From Pseudoduganella buxea (GTDB lineage: Bacteria; Pseudomonadota; Gammaproteobacteria; Burkholderiales; Burkholderiaceae_D): a DNA stretch of 55,161 bases. The stretch is from positions 1-55,161 of the forward strand of contig NZ_WNKZ01000037.1 in NCBI RefSeq assembly GCF_009720835.1, read 5' to 3'. Shown one piece after another: positions 28,123 through 37,175 of this stretch. The notes beneath the pieces were generated by a model that did not search any database, was not told the DNA's origin, and saw nothing but the letters and a program-made list of their open reading frames with translations. Numbering within the stretch: position 1 is the stretch's first letter; every line of letters begins with the position of its first letter. The position numbers and the translations under genes were made by a program.

Positions 28123-28740
28123 TTACCCGCCCCCAGTCCGCGAACTGCGCGGCAGCGGCTTCCCGGGCTTCCACGCGGCCGACAAGGCCTGCCCTTCCTC
28201 GATCTGCTCCTCCGTCATGTGCTTGACGACGGCGGCGCGCTGTTCGGCGGCGTTGGCGTTGCCGCTGGCGGCGGCCAGGTTCCACAGCATGTAGGCGATG
28301 ACGTTATCCTGCGGCATGCCGCCGATGTGATAACGGTACATCAGGCCAAGCACCTGCTGCGCCTGCGGGTGGCCCTGCTCGGCGGCCTTGCGGAACCAGC
28401 CCACGGCCTGCTTGTGGTCCTGGATCACGGCGTTGCCCGTGTAGTACATGGCGCCCACGACATATTGCGCGTCGGCCTTGCCCTGCTGGGCCGCGCGGCG
28501 GTGCCAGGCCAGTGCCTGCTTGTAGTCCTGCTGCACGCCCCGGCCCATGTAGTACATCAGGCCCATCAGGTGCTGGGCATCGGCATTGCCGGCCCGTGCC
28601 AGCGGCAGGATTTCCCTGTAGGCCACGGCGTAGTTGCGATTGTTGTACGCGGTGGCGCCTTCGGCGAAGCCGGCCAGTGCGCTGCCCTGCAGGGCCAGCG
28701 CGATGCCGATCGCCACGATCATTCGTCCTAGTATTTTCAT
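28123..28740 (-). CDS. Exported Sel1-repeat (TPR-like) protein
   Basis: A 205-residue protein with a signal peptide ending in GSALAGFA and three to four Sel1-like repeats (ADAQHLMGLMYYMGRGVQQDYKQAL, ADAQYVVGAMYYTGNAVIQDHKQAV, PQAQQVLGLMYRYHIGGMPQDNVIA). Such helical solenoids act as protein-protein scaffolds in the periplasm; the partner is unknown. A Gly-rich tail closes the protein. A decayed partial copy of the same gene lies at 26930-27095, and the segment between the two copies is lower in GC. Confidence 0.88.
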   Translation of the reverse strand: MKILGRMIVAIGIALALQGSALAGFAEGATAYNNRNYAVAYREILPLARAGNADAQHLMGLMYYMGRGVQQDYKQALAWHRRAAQQGKADAQYVVGAMYYTGNAVIQDHKQAVGWFRKAAEQGHPQAQQVLGLMYRYHIGGMPQDNVIAYMLWNLAAASGNANAAEQRAAVVKHMTEEQIEEGQALSAAWKPGKPLPRSSRTGGG

Positions 28741-28816
28741 TTGCGAGAGTTCGTTTTCGATGTTTTTGTACTCGTCTGCCTTGGGCAGTCGCTTGTTCGC
28801 TCAGCTCATTGTCTGG

Positions 28817-29575
28817 TCATTTCCAGCTCACGCGGCCCAGGCCGTCGACGCTGACATTGCGGTTCAGCGGCTTGCCGTAGACGGTCACGGAGCCCATGCC
28901 GGACAGGTTCAGGTTGGCGTTGGTGCGGGCATTGACGGTGGCATTGCCCAGGCCCGACAGGTCGATGTCGACCGAGTCGGCCTGGAACTGCTGGGCGTTC
29001 AACCCGCCCAGGCCGCCCAGCGACGCGCGCAGAAGGCGGCTGCGCCCGCCGATCGTCACGTAGCCGGCGCCGTGCAGGTCCAGCTCCACGTCCTCGCTGT
29101 CGGCCACCCACACGTGCATGCTGCCCACGCCGCCCAGGTTGGCCCGCAACCTGCGGTACTCCGCCACCACCTTCATGTTGCCTGCGCCGTCCAGCGTGAT
29201 CTCCAGTTCCTCGCCCTTGAAGCCCGATATTTCCGACGAGCCCAGGCCCTCCGACACCAGTTCGCGCAGGCGCGGCAGCACCAGCTCGGCGCGCAGCGAC
29301 GGCCGGCCCAGCCGGGCGCCGTGGATTTCCGTGTCCAGCGCCAAGGTGTCGCCCGTCTGCACGGCCGTGACCTTGTCGACGAAGCGCTTCTCGCCGCTGA
29401 TCTTGAGCGACGGTACGTCGCCCTGCCGCACGCGCAGGTCGAGCAGGCCGTCGAGCCGCACCCGTACCACCCGCTCGTCCACGGCCCGCGTGTCGCTGGC
29501 CTCCTGGGCGGCGACCCTGCCGAACAGCAGGCAGAACATGGTGAACAGGAACGAAAGCGGGAGCAGTTTTTTCAT
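28817..29575 (-). CDS. Exported GIN-domain (DUF2807) protein
   Basis: A 252-residue protein with a signal peptide (MKKLLPLSFLFTMFCLLFGRVAA). The rest is built of repeated short beta-strands with small residues, such as LDGAGNMKVVAEYRRL, LGGVGSMHVWV, LHGAGYVTIGG, LSGLGNATVNA and LSGMGSVTVYG, which is typical of the GIN/DUF2807 beta-helix family. The molecular role of this family is not established. It is divergent from the TonB-dependent receptor across a 357-base gap and probably not part of that regulon. The start was taken at MKKLL, after in-frame sequence that lacks signal-peptide features. Confidence 0.82.
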   Translation of the reverse strand: MKKLLPLSFLFTMFCLLFGRVAAQEASDTRAVDERVVRVRLDGLLDLRVRQGDVPSLKISGEKRFVDKVTAVQTGDTLALDTEIHGARLGRPSLRAELVLPRLRELVSEGLGSSEISGFKGEELEITLDGAGNMKVVAEYRRLRANLGGVGSMHVWVADSEDVELDLHGAGYVTIGGRSRLLRASLGGLGGLNAQQFQADSVDIDLSGLGNATVNARTNANLNLSGMGSVTVYGKPLNRNVSVDGLGRVSWK

Positions 29576-29805
29576 GGGGTACCTTTTTCTGTGCGATGCA
29601 TTGGCCTGCGTGACATGCGCAGTGCCCGATGCTGGCATCTTAGCGGCCTGCCGCCGGCATGGGCGGGAAATGCGACGAACTGCAAGAATGCGCGGCCAGG
29701 CCGTCGTTTGCCCGCCGTTTCACGAAACGCCGGCGCCGGCCGCAAGCGGCGTGCCCCGGCCCTTTCCCCGGGTCCGCCCCGCCATTTCGGGCCAGGGATG
29801 GCATG

Positions 29806-29824
29806 TTTAGTAAAACGGGATAAA
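29806..29824 (+). promoter_or_regulatory. LacI-family operator-like site before the receptor gene
   Basis: TTTAGTAAAACGGGATAAA, an imperfect palindrome (6-7-6), nearly the same as the site at 40994-41012, with which it also shares the CTGC that follows. It ends 24 bases before a TTGATC box. Probably bound by the LacI-type regulator encoded at 41164. Confidence 0.7.
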
Positions 29825-29848
29825 CTGCGCCGCGTTTTTTCGAATCGC

Positions 29849-29878
29849 TTGATCTTGGTATTTTTGAAATGCAATACT
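29849..29878 (+). promoter_or_regulatory. Predicted promoter of the TonB-dependent receptor
   Basis: TTGATC and AATACT with 18 bases between them, 55 bases before the ATG. The boxes are each four of six to consensus, as expected for an activated promoter. The rest of 29576-29805 shows no gene and no other clear signal. Confidence 0.5.
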
Positions 29879-29932
29879 CGTCCCGCTGAAAGAGTGGCCC
29901 GCAGTGGCCGACCATTCCAACAAGGAGACGAA

Positions 29933-32629
29933 ATGCATCCGACCAAGAGAAGCTTGATGAGCCTGGCCGTCGCCAGCGCCTGCAGTTTGGTAGCGCTATC
30001 TGCTCACGCACAACAAGGCGGCCCCGATGCCGCCGTCGCGGTACCCGCAGCCGCGGAAAGCGCCGCCGGCGCCCCCACCACGGGCGGCGACCAGATCCCG
30101 GAAGTGAAGGTTACGGCCACCCGCTATTCCACTTCGCTGCTGAAAACGCCGCTGGCCGTGTCGGCCTTCAACCAGGAGCAGCTGTCACGCAAGGGCGCCA
30201 CCAGCCTGAAGGACCTGACGGGCGAAATCCCCAACGTCGTCATCGAAAGCACGGGCCTCGATTCGGCCGTGCAGATCACCATCCGCGGCATCACGTCGAC
30301 CAATTTCACGGAAACGGGCGACCCCGCCGTCGGCTTCCACGTGGACGGCATGTACTCGCCCCGCCCGCAGGGCGCGCAGGCGCTGATGTTCGACATCGAG
30401 CAGGTCGAGGTGCTGCGCGGCCCGCAGGGAACACTGTTCGGCCGCAACTCCACGGGCGGCTCCGTCAACGTCATTTCGGCTAAGCCCGATTTCGGCGGCA
30501 ACTACGGCAAGGCCGAAATCGATATCGGCAACTACCGCAAGAAGCAGGTCACAGTGGTGCAGAACGTCAAGGTCAACGACCAGCTGGCCCTGCGCGGCAC
30601 CTTCATGAAGGTCAAGCGCGACGGCTACGCCAACCAGATGCGCGACCTGTCGGAAGCGAACGCGCCGCAGCTGGGCTGGGTCCCGGACGGCCTTCCCGAT
30701 GTCGACCAGCGCTTCAACAAGGTGATCGGCAAGGACAAGTTCTATACCAACCAGGACCAATGGGCCGCGCGCCTGTCGGCCGCGTATAAGGTCAACAGCG
30801 ACGTGATGCTGCGCGCCGCCTACGAGCACTTCCAGGACGACGGCGCCGGCGGTGCCTCGTTCCGCGACTGCGATGCCACGGCCGGCACGCGCTACACCTG
30901 CGCACCGGGTACGGGCAAGTGGGACCTGCTGGTCAATGTGCCGGGCCAGGTCGACATGCAGATCCGCACCCTGCGCACTGGCCTGTCGTGGACCATCAAT
31001 CCCACCACCACCTTCGACTACACCTTCCAGGTGGCAGACCAGAAGCGCTCCGAGATCACCGACGACGACATGGGCATGCAGCACAATGCGCCCTTCCAGA
31101 TCGACGGCGCCTACCCGAATACGCCGGATGGCAATTGGGGCCGCTGGCCGCTGACGGACTCGTTCCACCGCACGCTGTCGTCGCGTTACGTATCGACCGT
31201 GCACGAGGCCCAGCTGAAGCAGAACGTCGGCAACCTGCAGTACGTGGCCGGCCTGTTCTGGATGCACGAGCGTAACCGCATCGACTACGAACAGACCCAT
31301 ACCATCCAGAAGCCGTACGGCGATGTCGGCTCGGTACTGTACAACCAGCCGAACCGCCAGGTCGACGCCAAGGCCGTCTTCGCCCAGGCCGACTGGAAGT
31401 TCATGCCGACATGGACCGGCACGCTGGGCGCCCGCTACAGCAGCGACAGCAAGGAAGACAAGGGCGGCAAGGTGTACGGCGCCAACTGGAAGGGCGACCC
31501 GGCCTACTACAATGGCCTGTTCAGCCAGGGCACGCCGGGCACGCCGGGCTTCCGCGTCCACAACGGCACCGACCTGACCGACGCCATGGGCGGCAGCGTC
31601 GCAGCCTACCGCCTGTACGGCGCGCCGACGTCGAACGACCACAAGGAAACGTGGAAGAAGGTGACGTGGCGCGTGGGCCTGCAGAAGCAGATGACGCCGA
31701 ACCAGATGGCGTATGCCTCCGTGTCGACCGGCTACAAGGCCGGCGGCTTCGCCGACAAGTCCGACAGCTGCAACTACCACCTGTGCGCGGACGGCAAGCC
31801 CGGCGTCGTCACCTTCATGCCCTACGGTCCCGAGCAGGTCACCAACTATGAGCTGGGCTACAAGGGCAAGTTCCTCGACAATACGCTGTCGCTGTCGGCC
31901 ACCGCCTTCTTCATGAAGTACAAGGACATGCAGCTGACGGGCACCTACTTCGTCAACCAGATCATTCCCGACAACGGCCTGCCCTGCCCGGCCGACCAGC
32001 CCAAGTGCGACGTGTACGAAAGCTGGCGCACCATCAACGTCGGCAAGGTCGACATCCCCGGCCTGGAACTGGAATGGGACTGGCGTCCATGGCGCGGCGC
32101 CCGCCTCGGCGGCGGCTTCGCCTACATCAACACGGAAGTGAATGACTTCCGCGAGTTCTCGGATGACTACCAGTGCGACGTGCGCACGGAACTGGGCCTG
32201 CCGCCCTGCCCGTCCGCCTACACGGGCGACGACAAGGCCCTGCTGGGCCGCCGCCTGTACAACATCGACGGCAATCACCTGCCGAACACGCCGAAGTACC
32301 AGGTCAACCTGAACTTCTCGCAGGAGTTCACGCTGGCCAACGGCTACCGCATCACGCCGTACATCAAGGTGAACTGGCGCGACAAGGCCTACTTCGACCT
32401 GCGCAACTCGGACTTCGCCCACATCGGCCGCTACCAGAAGGCCTATGCGATGGGCGACGTGTCGGCCCGCCTCGATGCACCAAGCGACAAGTGGCACGCC
32501 GAGGTGTACGTTCGTAACGTGGCCAACAGCCACGCCGCGCTGAACCGCGAATCCGTCAACGGCGGCTTCATGAAGGCCCACTACGTCGAACCGCGCATGT
32601 TCGGCTTACGCATCGGCGCGGAATACTGA
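29933..32629 (+). CDS. TonB-dependent receptor, carbohydrate-uptake type
   Basis: Outer-membrane active transporter of 898 residues. A signal peptide (ending ALSAHAQ) is followed by a TonB-box-like stretch EVKVTATRY at about 62-70, the plug domain (PLAVSAFNQEQLSRKGATSLKDL, VEVLRGPQGTLFGRNSTGGSVNV) and a beta-barrel ending in a C-terminal aromatic strand (FGLRIGAEY). An AAGGAGA ribosome site precedes ATG 29933. It faces, tail to tail, an operon of mannan-degrading enzymes and shares an operator motif with the sugar transporter and regulator genes, so the substrate is most likely mannan oligosaccharide. No SusD partner is present, as usual outside Bacteroidota. Confidence 0.93.
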   Translation: MHPTKRSLMSLAVASACSLVALSAHAQQGGPDAAVAVPAAAESAAGAPTTGGDQIPEVKVTATRYSTSLLKTPLAVSAFNQEQLSRKGATSLKDLTGEIPNVVIESTGLDSAVQITIRGITSTNFTETGDPAVGFHVDGMYSPRPQGAQALMFDIEQVEVLRGPQGTLFGRNSTGGSVNVISAKPDFGGNYGKAEIDIGNYRKKQVTVVQNVKVNDQLALRGTFMKVKRDGYANQMRDLSEANAPQLGWVPDGLPDVDQRFNKVIGKDKFYTNQDQWAARLSAAYKVNSDVMLRAAYEHFQDDGAGGASFRDCDATAGTRYTCAPGTGKWDLLVNVPGQVDMQIRTLRTGLSWTINPTTTFDYTFQVADQKRSEITDDDMGMQHNAPFQIDGAYPNTPDGNWGRWPLTDSFHRTLSSRYVSTVHEAQLKQNVGNLQYVAGLFWMHERNRIDYEQTHTIQKPYGDVGSVLYNQPNRQVDAKAVFAQADWKFMPTWTGTLGARYSSDSKEDKGGKVYGANWKGDPAYYNGLFSQGTPGTPGFRVHNGTDLTDAMGGSVAAYRLYGAPTSNDHKETWKKVTWRVGLQKQMTPNQMAYASVSTGYKAGGFADKSDSCNYHLCADGKPGVVTFMPYGPEQVTNYELGYKGKFLDNTLSLSATAFFMKYKDMQLTGTYFVNQIIPDNGLPCPADQPKCDVYESWRTINVGKVDIPGLELEWDWRPWRGARLGGGFAYINTEVNDFREFSDDYQCDVRTELGLPPCPSAYTGDDKALLGRRLYNIDGNHLPNTPKYQVNLNFSQEFTLANGYRITPYIKVNWRDKAYFDLRNSDFAHIGRYQKAYAMGDVSARLDAPSDKWHAEVYVRNVANSHAALNRESVNGGFMKAHYVEPRMFGLRIGAEY

Positions 32630-32648
32630 TCCACCGGGTTCTCCTTGG

Positions 32649-32682
32649 ACGCCGCGTACCCGCCCGGGACGCGGCGTTTTTT
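32649..32682 (+). terminator. Rho-independent terminator of the receptor gene
   Basis: ACGCCGCGT and ACGCGGCGT arms with an 11-base GC-rich loop, then six T. Placed 20 bases after the receptor stop. Confidence 0.85.
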
Positions 32683-32685
32683 ATA

Positions 32686-32724
32686 TTGCCTGGAAAATGG
32701 GGACAGACCCCATTTTTCAGGCAA
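32686..32724. repeat. 39-base palindrome with GGGGACAGACCCC core
   Basis: Arms of 17 bases, starting TTGCCTGGAAAATGGGG and ending CCCCATTTTTCAGGCAA, with one mismatch and a 5-base loop ACAGA. The GGGGTCTGTCCCC core is a dispersed element seen in many proteobacterial genomes. Here it lies between two converging transcripts and probably terminates the minus-strand esterase operon. Confidence 0.7.
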
Positions 32725-32726
32725 CA

Positions 32727-33779
32727 TTACCAGCCCATCACGGACCGGAGCTGCGGCACCAGGTCGGCCGCCATCCGCGCGTGCTGGGCGCGGGTCGGAT
32801 GGGCGTCGGCGGCATCGCCGGGGTAGTGCTTCGATACGACGCTGCCCACGCGGGCATCGCCCACGCGCCGGATCGTCTCGTCGATATAGTCGCGCAGCGC
32901 GGCCTTCTTTTCGCCGTCCAGGATGGCCCCTTCCGTCAGCACGACGCGCGCCTGCGGGTGGTCGCGCAACAGCGTTCGCACCAGCGCGACGTATTCGTTG
33001 ACATAGGCCTCGCGCACCGGAATGCCGGGCGTGAAATCGTTGGTGCCGATGGCGCTGACGATCAGGTCCGGCGCATAGCGGCGCTGGTCCCATGGCACCG
33101 GCCGGGCCGGATCGGCGATCGCCAGCTGGTACAGGCGCCCCAGGTTGAATTCGTCCGTCTTGCCGTTCCAGCTGCGCACGAGGCCACGCCCGCCGTGGCA
33201 GACCAGGTGCACCTGTGCCTGCAGCGCCTGGCCGGCCAGCATGCCGTAGGACAGGCGCGGGTTCCACCACACGGGGTCCTTCTTGCCGGGCGGCGTGCGG
33301 TCCAGCGCCTCGCCGCACGTGACGGAGTCGCCCAGGAACATCAGCCGGCGCGCCGGCAGCGCGGGCGGCGCGGCAAAGCGCCCTTCCGTCGTGAAGCTGC
33401 GCGCGGTCACGGTGCCCTGCCACGTCTCGGAGCGGTGCAGCACCTGCACCGTGCGCCGCGCCGCCGCCTTCCTGTCGACCAGCACGACGCGGCTGCGCCC
33501 CGGCGCCAGGTGCACCGCGCGCACCCGGCCGTCGACAACGACATCGAGCCAGCTCTTCTTGCCCGTGCTGGCCACGTCCAGCACCAGCTTCCGGCCGTCG
33601 AAGCGCAGGAATGCACTGACACCAGGATAGGCAAAGCTGGCAGCGCCGTCGTCGACGACGGTGCGGCCCATCCACGCCACGCGCCCGTCGGTGGCGGCGA
33701 TGGTGTCTGCCGCGCCGGCCTGGCCCACGACGAAAAACGCGGCCGAAGCCGCGTTGAGTAGAAGGTAGGGGAGTCGCAT
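32727..33779 (-). CDS. Exported CE2-like acetyl esterase (jelly-roll plus SGNH hydrolase)
   Basis: A 350-residue exported esterase. After the signal peptide come a beta-sandwich region (about 30-140) and an SGNH hydrolase domain with FLGDSVTCGE (Ser at 152), SAIGTNDF near 248 and the catalytic pair in DAHPT near 322. A beta-sandwich before the SGNH domain is the layout of carbohydrate esterase family 2, which deacetylates plant mannans and xylans. It is the last gene of the minus-strand mannan operon and follows another SGNH esterase by 16 bases. The family call is by layout; the substrate is inferred from its neighbours. Confidence 0.82.
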   Translation of the reverse strand: MRLPYLLLNAASAAFFVVGQAGAADTIAATDGRVAWMGRTVVDDGAASFAYPGVSAFLRFDGRKLVLDVASTGKKSWLDVVVDGRVRAVHLAPGRSRVVLVDRKAAARRTVQVLHRSETWQGTVTARSFTTEGRFAAPPALPARRLMFLGDSVTCGEALDRTPPGKKDPVWWNPRLSYGMLAGQALQAQVHLVCHGGRGLVRSWNGKTDEFNLGRLYQLAIADPARPVPWDQRRYAPDLIVSAIGTNDFTPGIPVREAYVNEYVALVRTLLRDHPQARVVLTEGAILDGEKKAALRDYIDETIRRVGDARVGSVVSKHYPGDAADAHPTRAQHARMAADLVPQLRSVMGW

Positions 33780-33795
33780 CGTCAGTCCACCCGGT

Positions 33796-34524
33796 TCAGT
33801 TCAGCAGCCGGGCGATATCGGGCTGCAGCGCGTCGCCCCAGCTGCGGTAGGCGCCCGGCGTCAGGTGCAGGAAGTCCGGCATGGTCTGCGGCGAGATGGT
33901 GCCGTCCGGCTGGAGAAATATGGGGCCGTAGTCGCGGTAGAACACGCGCTTGCCGTCGTCCAGGGTGGCGACCTGCCGGTTCAGCGCCGCCACGTTGGTG
34001 CGGCGCGGATGGTCGGGCTGCTGTTCCACCGGCAGCACGGCGTTCAGCAAGATCTTCGCATCCGGATACAGCTGGCGCAGCGACGCCACCACGGACTGGA
34101 TGCCGGTGTAGACCTGCGCCGGGCTTTCGCCGCACAGGCCGAAGTTGTTGGTCCCGATCAGCAGCACCACCACCTTCGGGCGCAGCTTGTCCATGGCCCC
34201 GTTCTGCAGGCGCCACAGCATATTGCCCGTATGGTCGCCGCCGATGCCGAAGTTGGCCGCCTTGAAGCGTCCGAAGTGGCTGTCCCACTCGGCCTTCGGC
34301 CAGCCTTCCGTGATCGAGTCGCCCAGGAACAGCACGTCGATATTGCCCCGTGCCGCCAGGGCCGCCTGTTCCCGGTGCATCTGCTGCCAGCGCGCGATCG
34401 ACATCCACGGGTACTCCACGCTGCGCGGCTCCACCGTCGTCGCGCACTGGCGCACCTGGCCGTCGGCCTGGGCCAGGGTGGCGACGCACAGCAGGACCGC
34501 CGATGCCATCATCTTCATTCGCAT
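33796..34524 (-). CDS. Exported GDSL/SGNH-family esterase
   Basis: A 242-residue exported hydrolase. Motifs are VLFLGDSITEGW (block I Ser), NFGIGGDHTGNMLWRL (block II Gly), LLIGTNNFG (block III Asn) and DFLHLTPGAY (block V Asp-x-x-His). This is the PAF-acetylhydrolase-like GDSL type, often acetyl esterases in polysaccharide loci. Several ATG codons cluster at the start; I chose 34524 because AGAGG lies 6 bases upstream and the chain then begins directly with a signal peptide. It lies between the GH27 gene and the CE2-like gene, suggesting joint removal of acetyl groups from mannan. Confidence 0.85.
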   Translation of the reverse strand: MRMKMMASAVLLCVATLAQADGQVRQCATTVEPRSVEYPWMSIARWQQMHREQAALAARGNIDVLFLGDSITEGWPKAEWDSHFGRFKAANFGIGGDHTGNMLWRLQNGAMDKLRPKVVVLLIGTNNFGLCGESPAQVYTGIQSVVASLRQLYPDAKILLNAVLPVEQQPDHPRRTNVAALNRQVATLDDGKRVFYRDYGPIFLQPDGTISPQTMPDFLHLTPGAYRSWGDALQPDIARLLN

Positions 34525-34603
34525 GTTCATCCTCTTTCCAGTCATGTCACTGCGCCGTCGGCGACGGCCGGCACCGTGCATTGTACCGGCCATCGCGGGC
34601 GCA

Positions 34604-35815
34604 TCAAGTGCCCTGCCGCGGCGTCAGGCGCAGCATCGTCACGCCGTGCGGCGCCAGCTTCAGTTCCAGCGGCTTGCCCGTGTCGCCCGTTTTCTGCTGC
34701 CACAGGTCGGTCCAGCCGAAACCTTCCTTCTTCAGGTCGGCCGAGCGCTTGCTGAGGTCATCGCTGAGGGGCTGCTTGGTCCAGTCGTAGCTGCGGACAA
34801 GCGTCGTCTCGCCCCGGTTCAGGAACAGCACGGCCCAGTCCTTGCCGGCAAGGGGCTTGATCCACACTTCCAGCGGGCCGTCGGTCAGCATGCGCAGGCC
34901 CTGTACGCCCAGCCTGTCCTGGTTGACGGCGATGACCTGCCGGTTCGTCAGCACCTTGCGCACCGATTCTGGCATCTTGCGCAGGTCGTTCCCGGAGATC
35001 AGCGGCGAAGCCATCATGGCCCACAGCGAAAAATGCGAGCGGTCTTCTTCCGGCGACAGGCCGTTGCCCACTTCCAGCATATCCAGGTCGTTCCAGTGGC
35101 CGGGACCGGCGAACTTGCGCAGCGCCAGCGACTTGTCGACGATCTTCATCACGCCGAAGGTGGACCAGGAACCCAGCGACACCTCGCAATCCCAGCAGGC
35201 GTAGATGTCGCCCGTGGTGCGCCAGGAATGGCCGATGGGGGCTGCCCAGTCCCACGGCTTGTTGTCGCCCCATTCGCAGATGGACAGCAGGATCGGGCGC
35301 CCGGCCGCGCGCAGTGCGTCGCGCATCGTCGTGTACGCGCCTTCCGCGTTCAGGCCCTTGGTATCGCACCAGTCGTACTTGACGTAGTCAACGCCCCAGG
35401 CGGCATAGGTGCGGGCGTCCTGGTATTCGTGGCCCCGGCTGCCGGGCCGGCCGCCGCAGGTGGTGGCGCCGGCGTCCGAATACAGGCCCAGCTTCAGGCC
35501 ACGTGCGTGCACGTAGTCGGCCAGCGCCTTGATCCCCGAAGGGAAGCGCACCGGGTCGGCCTGGATATTGCCGTCCTTGTCGCGCTGGCCGTGCCAGCAG
35601 TCGTCGATATTGACGTACTGGTAGCCGGCATCCTTCATGCCCAGCCTGACCATGGCGTCGGCGGTCTCGCGGATCAGTTGCTCGTTGATCTCGCAGCCGA
35701 ACTTGTTCCAGCTGTTCCAGCCCATTTGCGGCGTATCGGCCACGCCCTCGAACTTCTGCGCGTGGGCGGCCCCCGCCAGCAGCAGCGCGCTGGCGGCGAC
35801 GGCGGCATGCTTCAT
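34604..35815 (-). CDS. GH27 alpha-galactosidase
   Basis: Removes alpha-1,6-galactose side chains from galactomannan. A 403-residue exported enzyme: signal peptide to AQA, then PQMGWNSWNKFGC near 29-41, YVNIDDCWH near 67-75, LGLYSDAGATTC near 109-120 and VDYVKYDWCD at 142-151 with nucleophile Asp148; the acid/base Asp is in WRTTGDI near 203. The C-terminal beta-sandwich is present. Its ATG overlaps the GH5 stop by 4 bases, so both are made in step. Confidence 0.95.
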   Translation of the reverse strand: MKHAAVAASALLLAGAAHAQKFEGVADTPQMGWNSWNKFGCEINEQLIRETADAMVRLGMKDAGYQYVNIDDCWHGQRDKDGNIQADPVRFPSGIKALADYVHARGLKLGLYSDAGATTCGGRPGSRGHEYQDARTYAAWGVDYVKYDWCDTKGLNAEGAYTTMRDALRAAGRPILLSICEWGDNKPWDWAAPIGHSWRTTGDIYACWDCEVSLGSWSTFGVMKIVDKSLALRKFAGPGHWNDLDMLEVGNGLSPEEDRSHFSLWAMMASPLISGNDLRKMPESVRKVLTNRQVIAVNQDRLGVQGLRMLTDGPLEVWIKPLAGKDWAVLFLNRGETTLVRSYDWTKQPLSDDLSKRSADLKKEGFGWTDLWQQKTGDTGKPLELKLAPHGVTMLRLTPRQGT

Positions 35816-37143
35816 TGTTTCACCTCCAGCGCCTTGAGCTTGGCGGCCGTGGCGCGGATCAGCGCGATCGTGCTGGCATCGCTGTCGAACACGGAGTACA
35901 GGCCCTGCTCTTCCTGCGGCGGGTCGCCCATCAGGTCATTGCCTTCCTTCCACCAGTAATCGGCATTGGCGGCGCGGCCGGCACCGCCCCAGGCCCAGAA
36001 GTTGAAGCCGGCGATGGGGTCGCCCTTGGCCGCGCGCGTCGTGACGACGTCGAACACGACGCCGTAGAAGCGGTCGCGCACCGTGGTGGGGGCCTTGATG
36101 TCGAACGAGGCGCCGTCGCGGTCCATGCCGAATTCCTCCAGCACGATGGGCTTGCCCACTTTTTTCGCGTAGTCGATATGCACGTTCAGGTAATGGCGGC
36201 TCTTTTCCAATGCGCCGTCCCACGTCTGCGCCACGTTCCTCGAATCGATCCAGCCCCAGTTCTTCGGCCACAGGTGGTAGGTGAGGTAGTCGATATGGGG
36301 GCTCTGGTGGGCCTTCATGAACAGCTCCCCGTCCTGGGCCGAACCGGCCAGGCCTTCGCTGCCGCTGCTGACCAGGTGATTCTTGTCCAGGCTGTGGATG
36401 TAGGCGGCCGTGTCGGCGATCCATTTCACGTAGACGGCCTTATCCTCGGCCGTGCTGCTGGCGTTGCCGGGGCGGGGCTCGTTGGCCAGCTGCCACGACA
36501 TGACGGCGGGGTCCTGCGCATACGGCTTGCCCGTGACGGTATTGACGCGCTGGACGATCTTGCGGATGACGTTGCGGTACTCGGCCTGCGCCTTCGGGTT
36601 GCGGTAGAAGCGTGCCGTCTTGGCCATGTAGTCTTCGTAGTCCTTCGTCACGTTCGGGTCGAGGGCCTTGGTGCCTTCGAACCAGTTCAGGTACTGCGTC
36701 ATGCCGCCCGACCACTGCCAGAAATTGTTCAGGTAGATCACGGCCGTCATGTCCCGCTTGGCCAGTTCGGCCATCATGAAGTCCAGGCCCACCAGCAGCT
36801 GCTCGTCGTACTGGCCCGGCGCGGCCGTCGTGGCCGGGCGCACGGCACTGGCCATGTCCGTCTTCTCCGATACGGCCAGCACGCGCACGTTGTTGATGCC
36901 GGCAGCCTTCATCGTGTCCAGCTCCTTCAGCAGGCGGCCGCGGTCGCCCACCTTGCTCGGTGCGCCCAGGTAGGCGCCATACCAGAAGTTGGCGCCGGCG
37001 ATGTAGTAGCGCTGGCCGCCCTTGGCGAAGTGGGTCTTGTTCACGGTGACGAAGCCGCTGGTAGCGGTATTGGCGGCGGCGGTGCTCATCGGCAGCGCGT
37101 GCATCAGCATCAGGCTGGCGGCCAGGGTGATCATCTTTTTCAT
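35812..37143 (-). CDS. GH5 endo-beta-1,4-mannanase
   Basis: Cuts the beta-mannan backbone. A 443-residue protein with a signal peptide and a (beta/alpha)8 barrel of the GH5 subfamily-7 type. The acid/base Glu is E222 in WQLANEPRPG, the nucleophile is E337 in KPIVLEEFGMDRDG, and the conserved His/Tyr stretch IDYLTYHLWPKNWGW is near 284-298. ATG 37143 gives the signal peptide; longer upstream sequence belongs to GH3 in another frame. The gene lies 32 bases after GH3. Confidence 0.93.
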   Translation of the reverse strand: MKKMITLAASLMLMHALPMSTAAANTATSGFVTVNKTHFAKGGQRYYIAGANFWYGAYLGAPSKVGDRGRLLKELDTMKAAGINNVRVLAVSEKTDMASAVRPATTAAPGQYDEQLLVGLDFMMAELAKRDMTAVIYLNNFWQWSGGMTQYLNWFEGTKALDPNVTKDYEDYMAKTARFYRNPKAQAEYRNVIRKIVQRVNTVTGKPYAQDPAVMSWQLANEPRPGNASSTAEDKAVYVKWIADTAAYIHSLDKNHLVSSGSEGLAGSAQDGELFMKAHQSPHIDYLTYHLWPKNWGWIDSRNVAQTWDGALEKSRHYLNVHIDYAKKVGKPIVLEEFGMDRDGASFDIKAPTTVRDRFYGVVFDVVTTRAAKGDPIAGFNFWAWGGAGRAANADYWWKEGNDLMGDPPQEEQGLYSVFDSDASTIALIRATAAKLKALEVKQ

Positions 37144-37175
37144 GTCGGTCTCGCTTATGGTTTTATGGAGGTGGA

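Noticed and set aside
30185..32581. A 798-codon minus-strand frame inside the receptor gene
   Set aside because: Its sequence is Val/His/Arg-rich without motifs and mirrors the receptor codons; the plus-strand protein has a complete TonB-receptor layout.
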